Origin: an uncultured SAR86 cluster bacterium
GTDB taxonomy: Bacteria > Pseudomonadota > Gammaproteobacteria > Magnimaribacterales > AG-339-G14
NCBI GenBank assembly: GCA_902635045.1
Contig: CACPMT010000003.1
Span: 122,548 to 186,547, forward strand
Direction: 5' to 3'
DNA length: 64,000 nucleotides
Shown here: positions 27,521 through 36,983 of the stretch, piece by piece
How the letters are laid out: each line of letters begins with the position of its first letter
Numbering within the stretch: position 1 is the first letter of the stretch
The notes under the pieces: generated by a model
Databases searched by the model: none
The model's input: the letters and a program-made list of their open reading frames with translations, nothing else
Told to the model about the DNA's origin: nothing
Position numbers and translations under genes: made by a program

Positions 27521-28025
27521 TATTAAAAGAATGACCTTTGAGGATTTGGAGGATGTTTATAATATTGAAAAGCTCTCTAATCCAACTCCGTGGAGCAAGA
27601 CTAGCTTTTCAGATTGTCTCAAGGGCTTTTATCAAAACTTAATTGTTACCTTAGATTCGGAAACCGTTGCCTTTTGTATAATGACTATTAACTTTACTGA
27701 GTCACATCTGCTTAATATATCTGTGCATCCAGATCATAGACATAAAGGCATTGGTGAAATTTTATTAGAAACATCAGAAAAAAAATCTATTAATAAAGGA
27801 GTTTCTGATATCTTTTTAGAAGTAAGAGAGTCTAATAAAAACGCTATTTCCTTTTATAAGAAAAATGGATACAAATATGTAGGTATCAGAAAAAACTATT
27901 ATAAAAATATCTCTGGAAGAGAGGATGGATTAATATTTGCGAAACATTTAAAGATAAGTAAATTAAATAGCATTTATAATCAAATGACATATATGATTAC
28001 AAGTCTTTTAAAAATTAGAAATTAA
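27486..28025 (+). CDS. rimI: Ribosomal protein S18-alanine N-acetyltransferase RimI
   Basis: RimI is a GNAT enzyme that acetylates the N-terminal Ala of S18. The 179-residue protein shows MTFEDLEDVYNIEKLSNPTPWS, the acetyl-CoA motif LLNISVHPDHRHKGIGEILL, then IFLEVRESNKNAISFYKKNGY and RKNYYKNISGREDGLIF, which is the RimI pattern. The ATG at 27486 gives a few extra N-terminal residues; ATG 27531 is an alternative. About 28 extra residues follow the usual end. It overlaps holD, so the pair is probably translationally coupled. Confidence 0.9.
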   Translation: MQKEKFGLKTLNIKRMTFEDLEDVYNIEKLSNPTPWSKTSFSDCLKGFYQNLIVTLDSETVAFCIMTINFTESHLLNISVHPDHRHKGIGEILLETSEKKSINKGVSDIFLEVRESNKNAISFYKKNGYKYVGIRKNYYKNISGREDGLIFAKHLKISKLNSIYNQMTYMITSLLKIRN

Positions 28026-28036
28026 TTGGGGTACAA

Positions 28037-29077
28037 ATGGAGTATAGAAAGCTAGGAAATACTGATATAAAAGTAAGTCTCATATGTTTAGGAACTATGA
28101 CCTGGGGCCAGCAAAATACTGAAGATGAGGGTCATGAACAGATGGATTACGCTGTTGATCAAGGTGTGAATTTCTTTGATACCGCTGAACTTTATTCGAT
28201 ACCTCCAAAAGAAGAAACACAAGGAAGAACTGAAGAAATCATAGGATCCTGGTTCAAGAAAAATAAAAATAGAGACAAAATTATTTTAGCAACTAAGGTT
28301 GCTGGCAGAAGTGGGATGAAGTGGTTTAGAGGCGGCGAGACCAGACTAGATAAGAAAAATATAGAAGCAGCTGTTGAAGGAAGTTTAAAAAGACTGAATA
28401 CCGATTACATAGATTTATATCAATTACATTGGCCGGATAGACCTTTAAATATTTTTGGTGGAGGATTGGGGGCTTATAAGCATTATGATTTAGAGAGTAT
28501 CGAAATTTCAGAAACATTAGAAGTATTATCGGAAATAGTAAAAACAGGAAAAGTAAGAAATATAGCTCTTTCTAACGAGACTCCATGGGGTCTTTCAGAA
28601 TTTATCAATAAATCAGAAACATTAAACTTTCCAAGAGTTCAATCTGTTCAAAATGCTTATAATCTTTTAAATAGGACCTATGAATACGGGATGTCAGAAT
28701 TTGCTCATAGGTCTTCAGTTGGCTTGCTAGCATATTCACCTTTAGCTCAGGGATACTTGTCAGGAAAATATTTAAACGGAGCTATGCCTAAGGGGTCTCG
28801 GACACAATTATTCGGCAGAGGTCAAAGATATGAAACTCCTGCTGCAGAAAAGTCTATTCAAGCATATGTCGATTATGCGAAAAAAATTGATATGGATCCT
28901 TCTGTAATGGCCAATGCTTTCGTGAACTCCAGAGATTTTGTTACGTCAAATATAATAGGAGCTACAACAATGGAGCAATTAAAACTTGCCATTGGTAGTT
29001 GGGAAGTAAAATTATCTGAAGAAGACTTTAAAGAATTTGACACTATACATGCAGCTTGTCCAAATCCTTGTCCCTAA
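28037..29077 (+). CDS. tas: Tas-like aldo/keto reductase
   Basis: This is an NADP(H)-dependent (beta/alpha)8 oxidoreductase. Its 346 residues equal the length of E. coli Tas, and it follows that sequence throughout: LGTMTWGQQNTEDEGHEQ, YAVDQGVNFFDTAELYSIPP with the catalytic Asp and Tyr, ATKVAGRSG, DYIDLYQLHWPDRP with the catalytic His, IALSNETPWG, LLNRTYEYG, LLAYSPLAQGYLSGKYLNGA and IIGATTMEQLK. The physiological substrate of Tas is not known. It follows rimI by 11 bases. Confidence 0.88.
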   Translation: MEYRKLGNTDIKVSLICLGTMTWGQQNTEDEGHEQMDYAVDQGVNFFDTAELYSIPPKEETQGRTEEIIGSWFKKNKNRDKIILATKVAGRSGMKWFRGGETRLDKKNIEAAVEGSLKRLNTDYIDLYQLHWPDRPLNIFGGGLGAYKHYDLESIEISETLEVLSEIVKTGKVRNIALSNETPWGLSEFINKSETLNFPRVQSVQNAYNLLNRTYEYGMSEFAHRSSVGLLAYSPLAQGYLSGKYLNGAMPKGSRTQLFGRGQRYETPAAEKSIQAYVDYAKKIDMDPSVMANAFVNSRDFVTSNIIGATTMEQLKLAIGSWEVKLSEEDFKEFDTIHAACPNPCP

Positions 29078-29115
29078 AATTATTAAAATAGATAAAATTT
29101 TCTTGAATTTGGAAT

Positions 29116-29143
29116 AATTTTTAATATTTATTAAAAATTTTTT
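29116..29143 (+). terminator. AT-only hairpin with U tract after the tas-like gene
   Basis: AATTTTTAAT (29116-29125) is perfectly complementary to ATTAAAAATT (29130-29139) around a 4-base loop, and runs into a T tract to 29143. The stem has no G-C pair, so strength is doubtful. It lies in the 69-bp gap between the tas-like gene and the GNAT gene. Confidence 0.35.
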
Positions 29144-29146
29144 GTT

Positions 29147-29647
29147 ATGAATTTTTTTGAAAAAGACAAAAAAAACTCATTTTTTCTAACTAATTTAGAA
29201 ATTGAGAGTGCCTATAAAAATTTTTCTGAGTTAACATCAGAAGAGATAACATCTATAAAGAAAATTAAATCAGAAAATTTTAAAAATTCCGAAACAAAAA
29301 ATTCTTTTGAATTAAATATTATTGATCATAGAAGTTATCATTTTTTAATTTTTCAAAAAAAAGAGCTCATTGCTTATTCCAGGCTTGTTCCTCCAAGTTC
29401 AAATTTTAAAAATTTAACTTTAGAAAGATTTTGTGTAGCAAATGGTTATAAAGGAAGGGGGATTTCTCGTATTTTGATTAAACTAATTATTGATAGGGCT
29501 GCTGATCTTTTTCCAAAGGAAATTTTAAGCCTTTCTTCCCTAGAAGAAACAAAGCTTTTTTATGAAAAATTTGGATTTATTTCTAACTATTTCACCCATG
29601 ACGAAAATGGCGATATTCATCATTTCATGACAAGAAAAGCTAAATAA
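29147..29647 (+). CDS. GNAT-family acetyltransferase, ElaA-like
   Basis: This 166-residue protein has the GNAT fold signatures in the order seen in ElaA: KELIAYSRLVPPS, then LERFCVANGYKGRGISRILI as the acetyl-CoA binding loop (RGxGxxR/G variant), and FYEKFGFISNYFTHDENGDIHHFM at the end. The first 60 residues are more variable. The substrate is unknown. Its 3' end overlaps the convergent cold-shock-domain gene by 8 bases. Confidence 0.75.
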   Translation: MNFFEKDKKNSFFLTNLEIESAYKNFSELTSEEITSIKKIKSENFKNSETKNSFELNIIDHRSYHFLIFQKKELIAYSRLVPPSSNFKNLTLERFCVANGYKGRGISRILIKLIIDRAADLFPKEILSLSSLEETKLFYEKFGFISNYFTHDENGDIHHFMTRKAK

Positions 29648-30035
29648 TCTTTATTTGATTTGCTTGCGGCCCCCTTGAACCATGAGAAACAACATAACTT
29701 ACTCTAGTATTTTCTTTCAAAAATTTTCTATCCATTTCGGATACCGATGCAAAATGGATAAATAAATCTCCTCCTTTGTCTCTCTCTAAAAAACCATAAC
29801 CTTTGCTTGGGTCAAACCATTTGATAGTCCCTTTCTCTCTCTTGATTCTATATTTTATTTGCCTTCCATAAACCAAGACCATACTCGAAATAAAAGTTGT
29901 AAAAAAAACAAAAAGAAAAAATGGTAAAAAACTATAATCAAATACCTTTTGAAAGTCATTCAATATGTAGAACTTGTAACATATAGAAAATAGAAAACTT
30001 ACAATTAGTGCTGAAGTAGCTCCTCTAAACCACAT
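29640..30035 (-). CDS. Membrane protein with C-terminal cold-shock domain
   Basis: The 131-residue product has two hydrophobic segments (about 5-23 and 34-56), a basic linker RQIKYRIKREK, and then a complete cold-shock domain (68-131). The domain starts GTIKWFDPSKGYGFLERD with RNP1 KGYGFL (78-83) and RNP2 LFIHF (91-95), the nucleic-acid-binding strands. The domain would face the cytoplasm if both helices form a hairpin with the N-terminus inside. It starts 6 bases after the valS stop, so it is probably the last gene of the pepA-holC-valS transcript. A membrane-tethered RNA- or ssDNA-binding role is inferred; I know no assigned function. Confidence 0.8.
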   Translation of the reverse strand: MWFRGATSALIVSFLFSICYKFYILNDFQKVFDYSFLPFFLFVFFTTFISSMVLVYGRQIKYRIKREKGTIKWFDPSKGYGFLERDKGGDLFIHFASVSEMDRKFLKENTRVSYVVSHGSRGPQANQIKII

Positions 30036-30041
30036 ATCTAA

Positions 30042-32780
30042 TTATATTAACTCTAAAACTTTAAGATGGTCATTAAGTTTTTTCATTTTTACTTTTGACT
30101 CTTTCAGCTGTGATTTTCTTTCAGCTACTAAGCTTTTAGGAGCATTTTTAATGAATTTTTTATTTTCTAGTTGTTTTTTTAATCCTTGGAAAGTTTTTTC
30201 AAGCTTTACTAAGTTATTTTTACTTCTTGCTTTTTCATCTTGAACATCAATCAAGCCTTTTAATGGAATATAAATTTTTTCATTTTCAATTAAGAGAATT
30301 GCAGAAGGAGGGATCTTTTTATTTATTTTATTAATCTTATCAATTCCAGCCATATTCTGAAGATAGCTTATATTTTTCTTTAAAAGTTTATAGAGTGATC
30401 CATTACTTTCGCATAAGATATCTATTTTAGTCTTGTGAGAAATGAGCATTTCAGATCTTATATTTCTCACCCCTGAAATTGATTTCTTTAAAGCTTCAAT
30501 TTTTGAAAAATCTTTAGAAATTTTTCTGACTTTTGGGAATTTTTCTTGAGAAATACTTAGTAAATTTGATTTGTGAAAGGGTTTGAAGTCTTGCCAAATT
30601 TCTTCTGTAATAAAAGGCAAAATAGGGTGAAATAGAATTAAAGATTTATTCATCATGTCGATTAGAGAGGCTTTAATTTTATTTTTTTCTGATTGAGTTA
30701 CTTTAGTATCATTTAACTTTATTTTGCAAAACTCTATATACCAATCGCAAAATTTTTCCCAGAAAAAATCGTATGTTACCTGCGTAGCAAGGTCGAACCT
30801 GAAAGAGTCGATATGTTTAGAAAAATTTTCAGCTGTTTTATTAAATTCATCATAAATCCATAAATCTTCTAAGTTTCTAGATAAGATATTCTCATTATCA
30901 TATCCTTTGCACTGTATCTTTATAAAATTTGCAGCATTCCATAATTTATTACAAAAATTTCTGTATCCTTCCAATCTTTTAAGATCAAAATTTATATCTC
31001 TGCTTCCTGAAGCCAGAGAACAAAAGGTAAATCTCATAGCGTCTGTACCGAAAGAATTGATACCATTTGGAAATTCCTTCTTTGTATTTGTTATTATTTT
31101 TTCTTTTTGATTTGGATTCATTAAACCCAAAGTTCTTTTTTCAATGAGTTCTTTTAATTCAATACCATCAATAATATCTATTGGATCAATAATATTACCT
31201 TTTGATTTTGACATTTTTTGTCCTTCACTGTCTCTCACTAATCCATGCACATAAACTTCTTTAAAAGGCACTTCATGTATAAACTTTTGAGTGATCATTA
31301 TCATCCTTGCCACCCAGAAAAAAATTATGTCAAACCCAGTAACTAACACAGAAGTTGGATGAAATTTTCTCAATCTTTTTGTCTTTTTAGGCCAACCTAA
31401 AGTAACAAATGTCCAAAGCTGTGAAGAAAACCAAGTATCTAAAACGTCTTCGTCTTGTTTTAAATTAATCTTTTTTGAAAGGTTATATTTCTTTCTCACT
31501 TCTGATATATTTTTTCCAACATAAACGTTCTTATCATTATCATACCAAGCAGGAATTCTGTGACCCCACCACAATTGTCTTGAAATGCACCAGTCTCTGA
31601 TGTCATTCATCCAGGAAAAATAAGTATTTTCCCAGTTTTTAGGGATAAATTTTATTTGTTTATTTTTAATTAATCTTTTAGCTTCAGCAGCCATTGCATC
31701 AGATTTTAAATACCATTGTTCAGTTAAAAACGGTTCAAGAGTTATTCCAGTTCTATCACTTTTTGGTATTGTTATGATGTGATCCTTTTCGCTTATAAGA
31801 TTTCCTGATTTTTTTAAATCTTGAAGTATTTTTCTTCTAGCCTCTAACATTGATAAAGCTTTGTATTCCTCAGGCACATTAGAATTTAAAGTTCCATCTT
31901 TGTTCATTATGTTAATAATGGGAAGATTATTTTTTTTGCCGATCTCAAAATCATTAAAATCGTGTCCAGGTGTAATTTTTAAGCATCCAGTTCCAAATTC
32001 CATATCGACATAAGTATCGCCAATTATAGGTATCTCCCTATCAATTAGAGGAATAAAAGCATTTTTACCAATAAATTTTTTATATCTTTTATCTTTCGGA
32101 TTTACAGCTATAGCTACATCGCCCAGCATAGTTTCAGGTCTAGTAGTCGCAACGACTAGATTTCCTAAATCTGTTTTATATGAAATTTCCCATATAAAGC
32201 CTTGCTCTTCAGTTGAAATTACCTCCAAATCTGAAAGAGCCGTTTGTAATACCACATCCCAGTTTGCTAGTCTAAAACCTCTGTATATGAGCCCTTCATC
32301 GTATAAGGTGCAAAAGACTTCCATAACAGCTTCAGTAAAGTCTTCGTCCATAGTAAATCTTTCACTTTTCCAGTCTAGAGAAGCTCCTAATCTTCGAAGT
32401 TGCTTTGTAATAGTAGTTCCCGAGTGTTTTTTCCACTTCCATATTTCTTTTTCAAATTTGTTTCTACCCAAAGACTCTTTTGTTTTTCCTTCTTTCTCAA
32501 GATTTCTTTCAACAACTATTTGTGTTGCAATTCCTGCATGATCTGTCCCAACTTGCCATAAAACATCGAAGCCTTTTAATCTTTTATATCTAGCTAAAAC
32601 ATCCATCAAAGTATTTTGAAAACCATGCCCCATATGTAAGCTTCCTGTAACATTTGGAGGAGGAATCATTATGCAGTAGGGTTCTTTTTTAGAATTTTCA
32701 GCAGGAGAAAATAGATTGTTTTTCTCCCAAAAAGAATACCATTTTTTTTCTATTTTCTTGGGCTCAAAAGCGGCTTTCAT
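30042..32780 (-). CDS. valS: Valyl-tRNA synthetase
   Basis: ValS charges tRNA-Val. The 912-residue class I enzyme starts AFEPKKIEKKWYSFWEKNNL, with PPPNVTGSLHMGHGFQNTL carrying the HIGH motif variant. The editing domain contains ATTRPETMLGD, then RDWCISRQLWWGHRIPAW, the KMSKSKGN catalytic loop, the anticodon domain and a C-terminal coiled-coil arm. Its ATG directly follows the holC stop, the conserved pepA-holC-valS order. Confidence 0.97.
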   Translation of the reverse strand: MKAAFEPKKIEKKWYSFWEKNNLFSPAENSKKEPYCIMIPPPNVTGSLHMGHGFQNTLMDVLARYKRLKGFDVLWQVGTDHAGIATQIVVERNLEKEGKTKESLGRNKFEKEIWKWKKHSGTTITKQLRRLGASLDWKSERFTMDEDFTEAVMEVFCTLYDEGLIYRGFRLANWDVVLQTALSDLEVISTEEQGFIWEISYKTDLGNLVVATTRPETMLGDVAIAVNPKDKRYKKFIGKNAFIPLIDREIPIIGDTYVDMEFGTGCLKITPGHDFNDFEIGKKNNLPIINIMNKDGTLNSNVPEEYKALSMLEARRKILQDLKKSGNLISEKDHIITIPKSDRTGITLEPFLTEQWYLKSDAMAAEAKRLIKNKQIKFIPKNWENTYFSWMNDIRDWCISRQLWWGHRIPAWYDNDKNVYVGKNISEVRKKYNLSKKINLKQDEDVLDTWFSSQLWTFVTLGWPKKTKRLRKFHPTSVLVTGFDIIFFWVARMIMITQKFIHEVPFKEVYVHGLVRDSEGQKMSKSKGNIIDPIDIIDGIELKELIEKRTLGLMNPNQKEKIITNTKKEFPNGINSFGTDAMRFTFCSLASGSRDINFDLKRLEGYRNFCNKLWNAANFIKIQCKGYDNENILSRNLEDLWIYDEFNKTAENFSKHIDSFRFDLATQVTYDFFWEKFCDWYIEFCKIKLNDTKVTQSEKNKIKASLIDMMNKSLILFHPILPFITEEIWQDFKPFHKSNLLSISQEKFPKVRKISKDFSKIEALKKSISGVRNIRSEMLISHKTKIDILCESNGSLYKLLKKNISYLQNMAGIDKINKINKKIPPSAILLIENEKIYIPLKGLIDVQDEKARSKNNLVKLEKTFQGLKKQLENKKFIKNAPKSLVAERKSQLKESKVKMKKLNDHLKVLELI

Positions 32781-33224
32781 TTAATCAATATAATTTGGTT
32801 TTATCCCATCTTTCAAACATTTTTTATAACTTATTCTTGCTTTTTCTTGTAAGCTTGAATCATCTTTTATAACAATTTGATAAGTTTCTCTAAAGTCTCG
32901 GTAATTGGATGGAAGTTGCGGATTTAAATTTATTAAAAAATCGTAATTTTTAATCGCTCTAGTACCTGGATAGGAAATTTCAACTTTACACTCTTTACTT
33001 TTTTTGTCGTTTATCAATTTATGAGGAATAAATAAATTTTCCGGAATCTGCCATAATAATTTATCTATAGCATGAGCTTGATTTGCATCGAAACACCTTA
33101 AATTGATCAATTCGATATGATCTTTTTTTAAAGAATTTAAATATAATTTTCCTACTAAATCACATGTAAAAATCAAAGCACTTTCTTCTGACTGACCAGC
33201 AGTAAGAAAATTTACCTTTTCCAT
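32781..33224 (-). CDS. holC: DNA polymerase III chi subunit
   Basis: Chi binds SSB and joins the clamp loader through psi. The 147-residue protein has the HolC pattern: VNFLTAGQSEESALIFTCDL near the N-terminus, CFDANQAHAIDKLLWQIPEN, FIPHKLI, and LINLNPQLPSNYRDF near the end. It lies between pepA (4 bases) and valS (contiguous), as in other gammaproteobacteria. The predicted partner psi is encoded at 27227-27520. Confidence 0.92.
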   Translation of the reverse strand: MEKVNFLTAGQSEESALIFTCDLVGKLYLNSLKKDHIELINLRCFDANQAHAIDKLLWQIPENLFIPHKLINDKKSKECKVEISYPGTRAIKNYDFLINLNPQLPSNYRDFRETYQIVIKDDSSLQEKARISYKKCLKDGIKPNYID

Positions 33225-33228
33225 CTTT

Positions 33229-34737
33229 TTATTTCTGGCTCAATAAATATTCCGTCAATAAAGGAACCGGCCTTCCGCTTGATTTCTTTCCAACTTTTCC
33301 CCCATAGGCTGTTCCAGCTATATCTAAATGAGCCCAACTATATTTTTTTGTAAACCTTGATAGGAAACAAGCTGCAGTAATTGCACCAGCTCTTCCTCCT
33401 ATATTTGCTATGTCTGCATATCTACTATCTAGTGCGTCTTGGTAAGAATCCCACAAAGGAAGCTGCCATGCTCTGTCGCAACTTGCATATCCAGATTCTA
33501 AGATACTATCAGCTAGCTTTTGATCGTTAGAAAACATTCCTGTTGCCTCATGCCCTAAAGCGATTACACATGCTCCAGTTAAAGTAGCTATATCTATGAC
33601 ATTTGCAGGATTAAATCTTTCCACATAAGTCAATGCATCACAAAGGACTAATCTTCCTTCAGCATCAGTATTTAAAATCTCAACGGTTTGTCCCGATAAA
33701 GTTTTAACAACATCTCCTGGCTTTGTAGCTGTACTGCTTGGCATATTTTCTGCAGAAGCAATGACTCCAATTATGTTAGATTTAGGCTTAATTTCTGCTA
33801 TTGCTCTCATCGTGCCAATAACACTTGCTGATCCCGTCATATCATATTTCATTTCATCCATTGCAGGACTAGGTTTAATGCTAATTCCTCCAGTATCAAA
33901 AGTTATGCCTTTGCCAACAATAATATTGGGTTTTCTTGTTTTTGCTGCCCCAGAATACTGCATTATTATAAATTTAGATTCTTGTGCACTTCCATTTCCG
34001 ACAGACAAAAGGCAGTCCATACCTATTTTCCTCATCTCTTTTTCGCCCAATACCTTTGTTTTGATTACAGGAAATGACCTTGATAGCTTTTTAGCTTGAG
34101 CAGCTAAAAAAGTGGGAGTACATATATTTGCTGGGGTATTAGCTAATTCTCTAGAAGTATTCATTCCGACACCAATCACATGTCCAATTTTCAATGCTTT
34201 ATTAAAAGCAGTTAAACCCTTTTTATCTTCGTTCTTAAGTAAAGTAACTTTGGATAAGATATTTTTTGACTGAACTTTTTTGCCTTTAAAAAAATATTTA
34301 TAGCAACTCGCTTCAAGAGTCCTAGCTAAAATTTTAAAATTCCAATCTTCAGTTCTGCCTTTAACAGCCAAAGCCGGAAGATATATATGAACATTTTTAG
34401 CATTTGATTTAATAGCTGCGTTAGCTATCTTTTCAGCTAAAGAGAGATATTCTTGTTCACTTATTTCTTTGTCTTTTTTTCCGCAACCCATAAAATAAAC
34501 TTTTTCAGAATTGGTGCCATTTAAATTTGGCAAATAGACTTTGTTTCCAAGCGAGCCCGACAATTCATTTCGGGACATCAGTTTTTTTATAACTCCTTTA
34601 GATTTTTTATCAAATATATCAGTAATATCAGAAAGTTTTTTACTTTCATAAAAGGACACAATTAGAGCCTCACTTTTTAACTTAGTAAGTTCATTTATCT
34701 TAATTTCTGATAATGAGATGTTGATTAGTTTTTTCAT
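33229..34737 (-). CDS. pepA: Leucyl aminopeptidase PepA
   Basis: PepA is a hexameric Mn/Zn aminopeptidase that in E. coli also binds DNA and represses carAB. The 502-residue protein has a divergent N-terminal domain and the M17 catalytic domain with GKGITFDTGGISIKPSPAMDEM preceding MKYDMTGSASVIG, and the signature NTDAEGRLVLCDAL. A good AGGAG ribosome site precedes the ATG. It is divergent from lptF with 59 bases between starts, the standard arrangement. Confidence 0.96.
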   Translation of the reverse strand: MKKLINISLSEIKINELTKLKSEALIVSFYESKKLSDITDIFDKKSKGVIKKLMSRNELSGSLGNKVYLPNLNGTNSEKVYFMGCGKKDKEISEQEYLSLAEKIANAAIKSNAKNVHIYLPALAVKGRTEDWNFKILARTLEASCYKYFFKGKKVQSKNILSKVTLLKNEDKKGLTAFNKALKIGHVIGVGMNTSRELANTPANICTPTFLAAQAKKLSRSFPVIKTKVLGEKEMRKIGMDCLLSVGNGSAQESKFIIMQYSGAAKTRKPNIIVGKGITFDTGGISIKPSPAMDEMKYDMTGSASVIGTMRAIAEIKPKSNIIGVIASAENMPSSTATKPGDVVKTLSGQTVEILNTDAEGRLVLCDALTYVERFNPANVIDIATLTGACVIALGHEATGMFSNDQKLADSILESGYASCDRAWQLPLWDSYQDALDSRYADIANIGGRAGAITAACFLSRFTKKYSWAHLDIAGTAYGGKVGKKSSGRPVPLLTEYLLSQK

Positions 34738-34796
34738 TTTTGCTCCTGATAAATTAAATACTGTTTTTATGAGTTAAAATCATTAAAAAACTTATT

Positions 34797-35957
34797 ATGC
34801 CAAAAATTATAGTTTTATATATTTTAAAACAAGTAACTAAGACAATTTTTTTTACTTTTTTAATCCTCTTTGGAATTCTATTTTTTAACGAATCAATTCA
34901 GTTTTTAGAAAAAGCTGCGAGAGGAGATTTATACCCAAGTTTGTTAATACCTGTCTTATTTTTTAGTCTACCGGCTATATTAGAAGTTTCTGTACCAATT
35001 TCAGTTTTTTTAGGAATTTTAATATCAATATATAACATAAATAAAACTAATGAACTTTCTTTTATTTATCAATTAGGAATGGGTCAAAAAAACTTAACAT
35101 TTATAACTTTGATTCCTGTTATTTTTTGCTCTTTCTTTATTTTTTTTAACTCTTTTTACTTTGTTCCTCAATCAAATGAAAAATTATCTTTTTTATCAGA
35201 TTCTCAATCTTTTTCAGATAAGTTTAAGCTAATGGGAGAAGGGAAAATAAATACTTTTCCTGACCTGGGTGGAATAATCTATGCAAAAGAGGCCTCTGAA
35301 AGAGGTTTTAAGGATGTGTTTGCAAACTTCAACACAAAAGACTCTGATTTAATTTTAAATTCAAAAGAAGTTCTAGGCTCTTCACTTGATGAAAAACTAA
35401 ACAAACTTACTTTTGAAAACGGAAATTTAATAATTCCATCTCAAAACGGAACAATCGACTTGGAATTTGAAGAGTTATTTTTTCTCTTTAATAAAAAACA
35501 AAAATTATCTGAAAAAAATATAGAAAAAATGCCTTTGAGTTTATTAATTCAAGAGGATAAAAATGAGGATTTTTACACAGAATTCTTAAAAAGATTATCT
35601 TTAAGCATAATGTTGATAATTAGCTCTTTATTAGCAATTCCTCTGAGTTTAAGAATGGCAAAAATAGGTAGGTTTACAATGATACTTTCCGGCTTAGTGA
35701 TTTTTTTAACCTACTATGGATTAGTTCAAGGTCAAAAAATTTTAGTCTTTGAAAGCTCATTTTCTTCTTTTCAGGTTTTTAGTATTTCGCATTTCATTTT
35801 TGTAACAATTTGGCTTTTACTTTTTGGATTGGAACAATACAGATTTGAATTAGGAAATTTCATGATGGCAAGAAACTCAAAAAAATTTTTTATTCAAGCA
35901 TTCTTTTTAACTGCATTAGTTTTTTTTCTTCTTAATATTTTATATTTTAACTTTTAG
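34797..35957 (+). CDS. lptF: LPS export permease LptF
   Basis: LptF and LptG form the membrane part of the LptB2FG transporter that extracts LPS from the inner membrane. The 386-residue protein has six hydrophobic segments, three on each side of a large periplasmic beta domain (about 130-240), with the YjgP/YjgQ-family start ILYILKQVTKTIFFTFLILF and IPLSLRMAKIGRF after the periplasmic domain. lptG starts immediately after the stop codon. With lpxA/B/D and bamA this window covers much of outer-membrane construction. Confidence 0.93.
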   Translation: MPKIIVLYILKQVTKTIFFTFLILFGILFFNESIQFLEKAARGDLYPSLLIPVLFFSLPAILEVSVPISVFLGILISIYNINKTNELSFIYQLGMGQKNLTFITLIPVIFCSFFIFFNSFYFVPQSNEKLSFLSDSQSFSDKFKLMGEGKINTFPDLGGIIYAKEASERGFKDVFANFNTKDSDLILNSKEVLGSSLDEKLNKLTFENGNLIIPSQNGTIDLEFEELFFLFNKKQKLSEKNIEKMPLSLLIQEDKNEDFYTEFLKRLSLSIMLIISSLLAIPLSLRMAKIGRFTMILSGLVIFLTYYGLVQGQKILVFESSFSSFQVFSISHFIFVTIWLLLFGLEQYRFELGNFMMARNSKKFFIQAFFLTALVFFLLNILYFNF

Positions 35958-36983
35958 ATGAATTTTTTAACTGGAGGAATTTTAGGGCGTTCTTTTTTAA
36001 CTCAATCTGTTAAAACATTTTTTATCGTCTTTTTGATAATCTTTTCATTAGATTTTTTAATACAAATCATTTCTGAAATAGAAGACATAAATAAAGATTA
36101 TAGTTTCTTATCTGTAACCAATTACTTAGTTTTAATCTTGTTAGGAAGAGCATGTGAAATATTGGCACTTTGCTGTGTTATTTCTTCAATTTTAACTTTT
36201 GGACTTATTTCAGATTCAGGAGAACTTACTGCGGCGAGAATTTTAGGAAAGTCCCTTTTTTCGATCATATTTGATATTTTAAAACCAATTATTTTCTTTC
36301 TTTTAATGAGTCTTTTTTTACTAGAGTTTGTAACTCCAAATTTAGAAAAAAAAGCATTATTTCTTAAATATGGCAATTCAATAAATTCTGAGGAATTTAA
36401 ATGGGTTACTAAGAATGATAGTTTTGCAAAATTTAAAATTAACGATCAATTTCTTGAAGATGTAATTCTTTATCAATTTGATTTAGATAAAAACTCTCAA
36501 AAAATAATAAGTTCAAAAAAAGTCACTATAACAGAAAACGGTTGGAACTTTTTTAAACCAAAAAATATTAAAAGAAATCAAATCCTTCAAGAATTTATTT
36601 GGCAAGATGGACCCGAATATGGTTTCAAGGAGAGATTGGGTAGGAAAGAAATGTCATTGACACAAATTTATAAAATCTTGGACGATGCAGGGCCTAAAAG
36701 AGAAAAAAATATGGTTTCTTATGAGTTTTGGAAAAAATTATTCGAACCAATATCGGCTATTTCTATTATAGTTTTCGCTTTAGCGGTCTCATTTAGGTAT
36801 TTTGGATTTAACAAAAATTTAGAAAGATTGATGTTTGGAGTGTTAATTGCTTACGGATTTAATTTGTTACTAAAGATCTTTGGAAATATTGCAATCATAA
36901 ATGGCTTTTCACCTAGCTTAGCCATTGTCGGCCCTTCATTAGTTTTAATCTTTGTTGGCTATAGAATGTTGAAAAATCAATAA
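35958..36983 (+). CDS. lptG: LPS export permease LptG
   Basis: The 341-residue partner of LptF has the same layout: three membrane helices, a periplasmic domain (about 120-245) and three helices. YjgQ-family features include GELTAARILGKSLFSII in the coupling-helix region facing LptB and FWKKLFEPISAISIIVFALAVSFRY at the fourth helix. Slightly shorter than E. coli LptG (360). The last 7 bases overlap the convergent RDD gene. Confidence 0.92.
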   Translation: MNFLTGGILGRSFLTQSVKTFFIVFLIIFSLDFLIQIISEIEDINKDYSFLSVTNYLVLILLGRACEILALCCVISSILTFGLISDSGELTAARILGKSLFSIIFDILKPIIFFLLMSLFLLEFVTPNLEKKALFLKYGNSINSEEFKWVTKNDSFAKFKINDQFLEDVILYQFDLDKNSQKIISSKKVTITENGWNFFKPKNIKRNQILQEFIWQDGPEYGFKERLGRKEMSLTQIYKILDDAGPKREKNMVSYEFWKKLFEPISAISIIVFALAVSFRYFGFNKNLERLMFGVLIAYGFNLLLKIFGNIAIINGFSPSLAIVGPSLVLIFVGYRMLKNQ

